A program made the position numbers and the translations under genes. Under the pieces are notes generated by a model. It saw nothing but the letters and a program-made list of their open reading frames with translations. It searched no databases and had not been told where the DNA came from. DNA of 7,850 nt from positions 1-7,850 of the forward strand of contig JAUHXW010000123.1 in NCBI GenBank assembly GCA_030426705.1, in the 5' to 3' direction. The number at the start of each line of letters is the position of its first letter. The stretch's first letter is position 1. The stretch is from Gammaproteobacteria bacterium (lineage in GTDB: Bacteria > Pseudomonadota > Gammaproteobacteria > Xanthomonadales > Marinicellaceae). Positions 1-5,675 of this stretch are shown one piece after another.

Positions 1-181
1 TAGCGTGGTTCCATTGGTTCTGAATTGAATATAAAGAAATTTCTTTAGCAAGAGGCACTTTAAACTTCTCAAATTCTTTTTGCAAAGACTGGGTGAGGCG
101 CTTATCTACCCATAATTTCAATAGATACCCAACTATTGCAATTGCAATTGCATTTGTAGTTAATATTTCTGCATAACTCAT
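1..181 (-). CDS. Partial hypothetical membrane-anchored protein (N-terminus only)
   Basis: An open frame starts at an ATG (181-179) and stays open for 60 codons to the left edge, so only the N-terminus is present. The protein begins MSYAEILTTN, then has a short hydrophobic stretch of about 15 residues (roughly 10-24, including an alternating Ala-Ile run) that could be a single membrane anchor. A charged Lys/Glu-rich segment (roughly residues 27-48, e.g. LQKEFEKFKV) follows and looks helical, possibly coiled-coil. The layout suggests a protein tethered to the inner membrane with a cytoplasmic helical domain. I see no clear Shine-Dalgarno sequence upstream of the ATG. I do not recognise the family and assign no function. 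Support comes from the open frame and the coherent composition; a shadow frame cannot be fully excluded without the rest of the gene. Confidence 0.6.
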   Translation of the reverse strand, partial: MSYAEILTTNAIAIAIVGYLLKLWVDKRLTQSLQKEFEKFKVPLAKEISLYSIQNQWNHA

Positions 182-317
182 GTTTTAAAATATACTGAGG
201 ATTCCAATAATGACAGTGTAAATGTTAGCACATTGTGTTGATTTTATTTAAGGACATTCAATTTAGAAGAAGTGTATCAGAGAGCCATTCTTGTTCTAAT
301 ACCATGAGCTATAGAAT

Positions 318-431
318 CGTCATCCTTCGACTTGATCGCAGGATCCAGGTTGTTTGTTCTATTATCCATGTTGAATTTATCAAAATTGATACTCTTTGTC
401 CTGGATTCTGTGGTCAAGCCACAGAATGACG
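318..431. repeat. 114-bp palindromic intergenic repeat with two hairpin arms
   Basis: Two 32-bp arms (318-349 and 400-431) are inverted copies of each other and match at 25 of 32 positions. Each arm is itself a hairpin. The right arm has a perfect 9-bp stem (405-413 with 419-427) around a 5-nt loop. The left arm has a 9-bp stem with one mismatch (322-330 with 336-344). The ends read CGTCAT...ATGACG. Translated, the left arm gives VILRLDRRIQ, close to the 'VIPRLDRGIQ' peptide often mis-annotated from palindromic repeats in proteobacterial genomes. This supports a dispersed, non-autonomous REP- or MITE-like element. It lies 31 bp beyond the moaB stop, so its hairpins could also stabilise or end the moaB transcript, though no U-tract follows. 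Nothing else convincing is seen in 182-462; the 64-codon plus-strand frame over this element appears to be spurious. Confidence 0.75.
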
Positions 432-462
432 GTAATTAGTATCCACTCAACTTATAACGGAT

Positions 463-999
463 TCAATGATTAGCTTCTTTTGTAACAGGATCAAGTTTGG
501 TTGCCCCAAACACCAAACCCGCAAAATTACAAGGCCTATGGGTACTGTCCAGCTGCTCTTTTAAAATCTTGGTCCAGGCGGTGCGGCAGGCACCGGTGGA
601 GCCTGGCATGGCGAAAATCAGGGTTTGGTTAGCGATGCCAGCCAGCGCGCGGGATTGGATGGTGGAGGTGCCGATTTCTTCATAGGAAATCATTCTGAAC
701 AGTTCGCCAAAGCCAGGGATATTTCTCTCAAACAACGGCTCAATCGCTTCCGGCGTCACATCTCTTGGGGCAAAGCCGGTGCCGCCGGTGAGTAAAATCA
801 CTTGAACCTTTGAATCTGTGATCCAGCTTTTAACCTGGTCTCGAATGGTCCTCTGGTCGTCTTGAACAATCTCATGAAAGACCACTTGATGGCCATCGGC
901 GCGTGCTGCTTCTTTGAGAAACAACCCTGATGTGTCGGTTTCAACGGTTCGCGTATCACTGACGGTGAGGATGGCTATATTGAGTGATTGTTTGCTCAT
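463..999 (-). CDS. moaB: Molybdenum cofactor biosynthesis protein MoaB
   Basis: The product is 178 aa, close to the roughly 170 aa of E. coli MoaB, and is a cytoplasmic single-domain MoCF/MogA-fold protein. Family members bind molybdopterin; MogA and some MoaB proteins adenylate it before molybdenum insertion, while the exact role of E. coli MoaB is less settled. Visible signatures are ILTVSDTRT (10-18), DTSG (22-25), the pterin-binding TGGTG loop (71-75) followed by RDVTPEA (79-85), FRMISYEEIGTSTIQSRA (101-118) and the FAMPGST loop (129-135) with ACRTAW (137-142). The EEIGTSTIQSRA block and the RPCNF near the C-terminus match MoaB better than MogA. The ATG lies 7 bp after the stop of the vWA gene, and a weak GAGA ribosome site falls in that junction, so the two genes are probably translationally coupled. 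It is the last gene of the minus-strand block. Confidence 0.94.
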   Translation of the reverse strand: MSKQSLNIAILTVSDTRTVETDTSGLFLKEAARADGHQVVFHEIVQDDQRTIRDQVKSWITDSKVQVILLTGGTGFAPRDVTPEAIEPLFERNIPGFGELFRMISYEEIGTSTIQSRALAGIANQTLIFAMPGSTGACRTAWTKILKEQLDSTHRPCNFAGLVFGATKLDPVTKEANH

Positions 1000-1006
1000 C
1001 GTTTCT

Positions 1007-2182
1007 CTACTTCGCTAAGTTGTCGATGGCTGATTGAATACCATCGAGGTTTAAGGGATACATCCGCTCGGACATGATTTTGTGCAGCATGACAGTTGAG
1101 TTGGTATAAGACCAATATTCTTCAGGCACCGGATTAAGCCAGACCACTTTGTGCCATTGTTCCAATAAACGCTGCATCCAGGTATAACCGGATTCGTCAT
1201 TCATGTGTTCAACACTGCCATAGGGCTCTGAAATTTCATACGGTGACATCGCCGCATCACCAACAATCATCACATGATAGTCTGAACCAAAGGTATTCAA
1301 CACATCCCAGGTACTGATGTTTTCCTGCCACCTGCGATGATTGTCTTTCCATAACTTTTCATAAATACAATTGTGAAAATAGAAATACTCCAGGTGCTTG
1401 AATTCAGCGCGAACCGCGGAAAACAATTCTTCACAGCGCTGCACATGGTAATCCATTGAACCACCCACATCGAAAAACACCAATAATTTCACCGCATTGT
1501 GGCGTTCAGGCCGCATTTTTAAATCCAGTAAACCGGCATTATCCGCGGTGGACTTAATGGTGCCAGCCAAATCCAGTTCATCAGCCGCACCAGTACGGGC
1601 GAATTTTCGCAATTTACGCAACACCATTTTCATCGAGCGCGTATTGAGTTCAGCGGTACCATCAAGGTTTTTGAATTGGCGTTTTTCCCAAACCTTGGTG
1701 GCACGGTTGTGACGGCCTTCGCCACCTATGCGAATGCCTTCAGGGTTATAGCCACCATGCCCGAACGGTGAGGTGCCGCCGGTGCCAATCCATTTGTTAC
1801 CGCCCTGGTGTTTTTTCTGTTGTTCTTCCAGGCGTTTTTTGAGGGTTTCCATCAACTTATCAAATCCACCCAAAGCCTCGATTTGTGCTTTCTCTTCCTC
1901 GGTCAGGTTTTTAATCCAGTCTGGCTTCAACCAGTCATGCGGAATCAAAAAAGATTCAAAATCCTCAATCATTTCCAGGTCATGAAAATAATGCCCAAAA
2001 GCCAAATCAAAGCGATCAAAATGCTTTTCGTCTTTGACCATACACAACTTGGACAGATGATAGAAGTCATCGACTGAACCAAACACCACTTGTTGTTCCA
2101 GCGCATCTAACAGCACCAGCAACTCCTTGATGGAGACCGGCAATCCAGCCTTTTTCAAGGTATAGAAAAAATCAATGAGCAC
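1007..2182 (-). CDS. CoxE-like von Willebrand factor A (vWA) domain protein
   Basis: This 391-aa protein has no signal peptide and should be cytoplasmic. Residues 1-120 are mostly helical and charged. A Gly-rich linker follows (about 127-156, containing GGTSPFGHGG and IRIGGEG), and then the vWA domain (about 230-385). The metal-site motif is FFDVGGSMD (236-244), where the usual DxSxS of MIDAS sites is DxGxS. A later GDAAMSPYEI (308-317) fits the other side of the metal site. The VWA/CoxE family (PF05762-like) pairs with MoxR AAA+ ATPases and is thought to bind the client protein and present it to the ATPase. Here the partner ATPase lies directly upstream with a 5-bp gap, and moaB lies 7 bp downstream. 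The start is GTG, supported by an AAGG about 9 nt upstream at the end of the ATPase gene. The family call is firm; the client is unknown. Confidence 0.9.
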   Translation of the reverse strand: MLIDFFYTLKKAGLPVSIKELLVLLDALEQQVVFGSVDDFYHLSKLCMVKDEKHFDRFDLAFGHYFHDLEMIEDFESFLIPHDWLKPDWIKNLTEEEKAQIEALGGFDKLMETLKKRLEEQQKKHQGGNKWIGTGGTSPFGHGGYNPEGIRIGGEGRHNRATKVWEKRQFKNLDGTAELNTRSMKMVLRKLRKFARTGAADELDLAGTIKSTADNAGLLDLKMRPERHNAVKLLVFFDVGGSMDYHVQRCEELFSAVRAEFKHLEYFYFHNCIYEKLWKDNHRRWQENISTWDVLNTFGSDYHVMIVGDAAMSPYEISEPYGSVEHMNDESGYTWMQRLLEQWHKVVWLNPVPEEYWSYTNSTVMLHKIMSERMYPLNLDGIQSAIDNLAK

Positions 2183-2187
2183 GGTAT

Positions 2188-3033
2188 TTAACCTTGGCGA
2201 CGCATCATAAAGGCCAGTTTTTGTAACATCTCGACATCCTGCTCATTTTTCAGCAAAGCACCGTACAAAGGCGGAATGGCTTCCTTAATGCTTTTGTTTT
2301 GCAGTGCTTCAATGGGAATGTCGTCAGCGACCAATAATTTGATCCAGTCAATGAGTTCTGAAGTCGAAGGTTTTTTCTTTAAGCCAGGCACTTCCCTGAC
2401 TTCAAAGAACACTTCCAAAGCGGCGTTGAGCATGCCTTTTTTTAAATCCGGATGGTGTACTTTGATGATTTCCTGCATGGTCTGTTTATCAGGAAAATTA
2501 ATGTAATGGAAAAAACAGCGACGCAAAAAAGCATCGGGCAATTCTTTTTCATTGTTGCTGGTGATGATGATAATAGGTCGGTGTTTGGCCTGAATGGTTT
2601 CACCGGTTTCATACACACTGAATTGCATTTTGTCCAATTCCACCAACAAATCATTAGGAAACTCAATGTCCGCTTTGTCAATTTCATCAATCAGCAGAAC
2701 CACTTGTTCATCAGCTGTAAACGCCTGCCACAACATGCCTTGCTTGATATAATTTTTGATGTCATGAACTTTATCATCTCCCAATTGCGAATCACGCAAA
2801 CGAGAGACTGCATCGTATTCATACAAACCTTGTTGTGCTTTGGTGGTGGATTTGATGTGCCAGCTGATGAGCTTTTTGCCCATGGCCCCAGCCACTTCTT
2901 CGGCCAGCATGGTTTTTCCCGTGCCCGGTTCGCCTTTGATCAACAAGGGTCTTTGCAAAGTAACCGCCGCATTGACAGCTAATTGCAAATCATCAGTAGC
3001 TACATAGTTATCTGTTCCAGTAAATTTTGTCAT
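2188..3033 (-). CDS. MoxR-family AAA+ ATPase
   Basis: The product is 281 aa, typical of single-module MoxR ATPases. Motifs in order are Walker A GEPGTGKT (34-41), Walker B VVLLIDEID (111-119), a sensor-1 region ITSNNEKELP (157-166) and the arginine-rich PDAFLRRC (166-173), which holds the likely arginine finger. A helical lid domain follows (about 185-281), with the family-like block KKPSTSELIDWIKLL (221-235). MoxR proteins form hexameric rings that use ATP to remodel or activate client complexes with a vWA partner; the CoxD/CoxE pair of CO dehydrogenase is the closest functional model. The partner vWA gene follows 5 bp downstream. The ATG has no strong Shine-Dalgarno sequence. A 32-bp AT-rich gap separates it from the cupredoxin gene upstream, with no visible terminator, so read-through from that gene is plausible. 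Confidence 0.93.
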   Translation of the reverse strand: MTKFTGTDNYVATDDLQLAVNAAVTLQRPLLIKGEPGTGKTMLAEEVAGAMGKKLISWHIKSTTKAQQGLYEYDAVSRLRDSQLGDDKVHDIKNYIKQGMLWQAFTADEQVVLLIDEIDKADIEFPNDLLVELDKMQFSVYETGETIQAKHRPIIIITSNNEKELPDAFLRRCFFHYINFPDKQTMQEIIKVHHPDLKKGMLNAALEVFFEVREVPGLKKKPSTSELIDWIKLLVADDIPIEALQNKSIKEAIPPLYGALLKNEQDVEMLQKLAFMMRRQG

Positions 3034-3065
3034 GTGTGGGATTTTTTTGTTAATAACTGGCTATT

Positions 3066-3767
3066 TTAAAATGATTCAAAGCCATTGGCAAAGATGGTAT
3101 CAGTTACCACATGAATAACACCTGTGACTGGAAAATCAGGGTTGTCACTGTGATAAGGGAAACTACCCAGTTCATTGAATTGCTTAAAAAACTGCCAGGG
3201 AAACCCGGTGAATTCATCTTCTCCTTCAATACCATCATCCCGACAACCATTGGCACAACGAAAACTGTCATCATCCGCATGGACATTATGAGCACCATTG
3301 GTTTTGATGAACAACACTCGGTCATGTTGGACAATGGTCAGTTCCTGTGGTTCAAATCCATCGCTGTCAGAAACCGTCACAATCTGGAACTCACTGGGTG
3401 TTTGCACACTAACAGAACCAGTCATGCCGAATCCCACATGGGGTTCACAAACATAAGGAATGCTGGAATCAGGCAGGTGAAAAGTCACTTCAGAAACCCA
3501 CCCCAAACCTGCTGGGTTGCCATCACCTCCCGTGTCGTCACAACCATCCGCACAACGGAACAGAAAACTCAAGTCAGTTGAAGCCACATTGTGATTGTTG
3601 TTGCCAAAATTTTCCCAGCGTACAGTATCGCCGGCTTGAATACTGATATTTGCAGGTGTGAAATTATTATCCTGCACCACGACATCATGAACTTCAGCTG
3701 AGCCCATATTGAACCAAAAAACCAGCATCAGGAGTTGTATAATCGTGTGTTTTTTCTTGCAAAGCAT
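3066..3767 (-). CDS. Secreted two-domain cupredoxin (plastocyanin/azurin-like)
   Basis: From the ATG at 3767 the product is 233 aa and starts with a Sec signal peptide: MLCKKKH, a hydrophobic core, and a probable cleavage after GSA (about residue 24). Cupredoxin domain 1 (about 26-123) has all type 1 copper ligands: His59 (NNHNV), Cys107 and His110 (YVCEPH), and Met115. Domain 2 (about 127-223) keeps one His (AHNVHADD, His160) but lacks the Cys/His/Met loop, so it probably does not bind type 1 copper. Each domain carries an FRCA-GC insertion with two cysteines (72/76 and 171/175), a likely disulfide loop. The C-terminus ends DTIFANGFESF. Likely role: periplasmic or secreted copper binding or electron transfer. 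An in-frame TTG at 3803 would add 12 residues, but the ATG places the signal peptide better. The gene lies 32 bp upstream of the MoxR gene on the same strand. Confidence 0.88.
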   Translation of the reverse strand: MLCKKKHTIIQLLMLVFWFNMGSAEVHDVVVQDNNFTPANISIQAGDTVRWENFGNNNHNVASTDLSFLFRCADGCDDTGGDGNPAGLGWVSEVTFHLPDSSIPYVCEPHVGFGMTGSVSVQTPSEFQIVTVSDSDGFEPQELTIVQHDRVLFIKTNGAHNVHADDDSFRCANGCRDDGIEGEDEFTGFPWQFFKQFNELGSFPYHSDNPDFPVTGVIHVVTDTIFANGFESF

Positions 3768-3911
3768 GGTCAACCAAAATACCCTGATTTCGTTAAAAAA
3801 CAAGAAAATAATTTATTTTTTGATTCTTGACCAGCATTTTATGTGAAGTATTGCTCAAATAAAAACGGGTGAACGATTAAACTAATTGCTAACTGATTAA
3901 TTTGGTTATCT
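3768..3911. promoter_or_regulatory. Divergent intergenic region between the cupredoxin and DUF1800 genes
   Basis: This 144-bp AT-rich stretch separates two divergently transcribed units, so it should hold promoters for both strands. I found no convincing -35/-10 pair with correct spacing on either strand and no strong palindromic operator, so the call rests on gene orientation. The inner part up to 3803 is also open in frame with the cupredoxin from a TTG. Confidence 0.35.
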
Positions 3912-5666
3912 ATGAATATATATAAAAAAAAATACACACCCAAGTCTGAAAGACCCAAGGTGTTAGAAAAAAAAACAGGGGATAAAAAATTCAGTTTTGT
4001 GCCCATGACGCAAAATAAACTACAAACCAAAGGCACAATTGCTTCGCCCGGTTTAATTCATCTGGTATTGAGTAAAATGGCTTTTGGTCCCTCTCCTGAT
4101 GATGTGGCTTACATTGAATCTTTGCCAGGCACCACTCAGGACAAAGTCTTTGCTTACATTGATGAACAATTGGATTTCCAAAGCATCAATGACAGTGCCA
4201 CTGATGCTTTGTTGACTGGAAGCAATGGCTTTTCCACCCTCAACAAATCCCGACAACAACTCTATCAGGATCATATCAGAAGACCTGACGGCAGCCCAAT
4301 TGACTGGGAAGATCACATCAGACCAAGTCGTGAAACCGTTGCAGCCACTTTTATCAGAGCAATTAACTCTAAACGTCAGCTGTTCGAAACCATGACGGAT
4401 TTCTGGCACAACCATTTCAGCGTTTATATTGATGGTGATGGTATTCCTGGTATGTTCACCCATTATGACCGCGATGTCATTAGAGCCAATGCATTGGGCA
4501 ATTTTTATGACATGCTTTATGCCATGACCCGCTCAACCAGTATGATGATGTATCTCGGTAATGGTACCAATAATGTCACTGCTCCCAATGAAAATTTCGC
4601 CCGTGAGCTTTTGGAACTGCATACTTTGGGCGCAGAAAATTATTATGGTCACATGGCCTGGCAAGACGTTCCCACTGATGGACAAGGTCGCAGACTGGGT
4701 TATGTAGAACGTGATGTGTATTATGTGGCTCGACTGCTGACTGGCTGGTCATATGATGGTGCACACTGGTCGGACGATGATGGCGGGCATGCACCCACGG
4801 GCAATTTCCTGTTTCGGGAAGATTGGCATTATGATGGCATATCCAGGGTATTGGGAGAATATTATGAATACGACCCAGCCTATCCATTGGCCGATGCCAG
4901 ACAAATGATCAAAAAGTTGGCACATAATCCCAGCACCAATAATTTCATCGCCAAAAAATTATGTCGCCGTTTTATTTCAGACAATCCGCCACAAAGCATT
5001 GTTGACCAAGTGGCTGACACGCTGTATCAAAACAGAACCCAACCTGATCAAATCAAGCAAGCCATGGAAGTATTGTTAAAATCAACTGAGTTTTTGAACA
5101 CCTGGAGCGAAAAGGTTAAACGTCCATTCGAAAAAAGTGTTTCAGTGATGCGTCAAATTGGCTTCAGTTACACCTTTAACCCCAACCAGAATGACACCAA
5201 CATCCACCGTTGGGTATTCAGTGACTCGGGTGGATATCCTTTCAGCTGGAGTTCTCCGAATGGATACCCAGATACCAAAGCCCATTGGCTGGGTTCATCA
5301 ACACAAATGATGACCTGGCGTTACATACAGTGGTTTTGTAAGGAAAGAAATGACCTTGATGAAGTCCCCTGGAATACCATCAAAGCCCAAACCCAAGCAG
5401 AGTTCCCCAATGCCAGTAACATCACCGCCAACAACCTGGTGAATTTTTGGTTTGAAAGGCTGTGTGGTGTTCAACCGGATGCACACACCCAGGATCGTCT
5501 GGCTCATTTTATGTCATTGACTCACTCTGACGATGGCACCGGTAACCCACAAGACAGGGATGACCCCATCGACATCAATGACAATGGCTGGCCTGGTTAC
5601 AATGAAGAACGCCTGTATGCATTGGTAGCCACCATTTGTATGACTGCTGAGTTCAGTTACCGCTAG
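3912..5666 (+). CDS. DUF1800 family protein
   Basis: This 584-aa protein is within the usual range for DUF1800. Family hallmarks are visible: HLVLSKMAFGPSPDDV (50-65) at the start of the domain, FWHNHFSV (164-171), PNENFARELLELHTLG (225-240), LLTGW (275-279), the C-terminal WSSPNGYPD block (446-454), and the ending RLYALVATICMTAEFSYR (567-584). The biochemical role of DUF1800 is unknown; it very often sits next to DUF1501, as here. The first 31 residues are Lys-rich with no hydrophobic core, so no signal peptide is visible; it may be cytoplasmic or exported with a partner. An acidic DIDINDNGW loop (553-560) could bind a cation. The start is uncertain: no Shine-Dalgarno sequence is seen at 3912, and ATG 4005 is an alternative. 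Two A9 tracts (3924-3932, 3967-3975) lie between the two candidates. Confidence 0.9.
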   Translation: MNIYKKKYTPKSERPKVLEKKTGDKKFSFVPMTQNKLQTKGTIASPGLIHLVLSKMAFGPSPDDVAYIESLPGTTQDKVFAYIDEQLDFQSINDSATDALLTGSNGFSTLNKSRQQLYQDHIRRPDGSPIDWEDHIRPSRETVAATFIRAINSKRQLFETMTDFWHNHFSVYIDGDGIPGMFTHYDRDVIRANALGNFYDMLYAMTRSTSMMMYLGNGTNNVTAPNENFARELLELHTLGAENYYGHMAWQDVPTDGQGRRLGYVERDVYYVARLLTGWSYDGAHWSDDDGGHAPTGNFLFREDWHYDGISRVLGEYYEYDPAYPLADARQMIKKLAHNPSTNNFIAKKLCRRFISDNPPQSIVDQVADTLYQNRTQPDQIKQAMEVLLKSTEFLNTWSEKVKRPFEKSVSVMRQIGFSYTFNPNQNDTNIHRWVFSDSGGYPFSWSSPNGYPDTKAHWLGSSTQMMTWRYIQWFCKERNDLDEVPWNTIKAQTQAEFPNASNITANNLVNFWFERLCGVQPDAHTQDRLAHFMSLTHSDDGTGNPQDRDDPIDINDNGWPGYNEERLYALVATICMTAEFSYR

Positions 5667-5669
5667 GAG
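5664..5669 (+). promoter_or_regulatory. Ribosome binding site overlapping the DUF1800 stop codon
   Basis: TAGGAG here supplies both the TAG stop of the DUF1800 gene and a strong Shine-Dalgarno sequence, 6 nt before the DUF1501 ATG at 5676. The arrangement fixes the downstream start and implies coupled translation of the pair. Confidence 0.85.
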
Positions 5670-5675
5670 ATAAAC

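Noticed and set aside
121..160. Repeated ATTGCA units as a possible tandem repeat or binding site
   Set aside because: They encode the Ala-Ile run of the partial membrane protein and are too few and short to call a repeat.
235..429. 64-codon plus-strand open frame left of moaB
   Set aside because: Most of its second half is the palindromic repeat at 318-431, its peptide is the kind of spurious translation such repeats give, and no ribosome site precedes it.
2452..2982. 176-codon plus-strand frame opposite the MoxR gene
   Set aside because: It is antisense to a gene with complete Walker motifs, has no recognisable domain or ribosome site, and its composition fits a shadow frame.
3111..3581. 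156-codon plus-strand frame opposite the cupredoxin gene
   Set aside because: The minus-strand frame has a signal peptide and copper ligands; this frame is Thr/Ile-rich with no domain and is best explained as a shadow.
3768..3803. Upstream TTG start for the cupredoxin (12 extra residues)
   Set aside because: The TTG has no ribosome site, and the ATG at 3767 directly precedes a well-formed signal peptide.
4053..4463. 136-codon minus-strand frame inside the DUF1800 gene
   Set aside because: It is antisense to conserved DUF1800 motifs and has no supporting feature.
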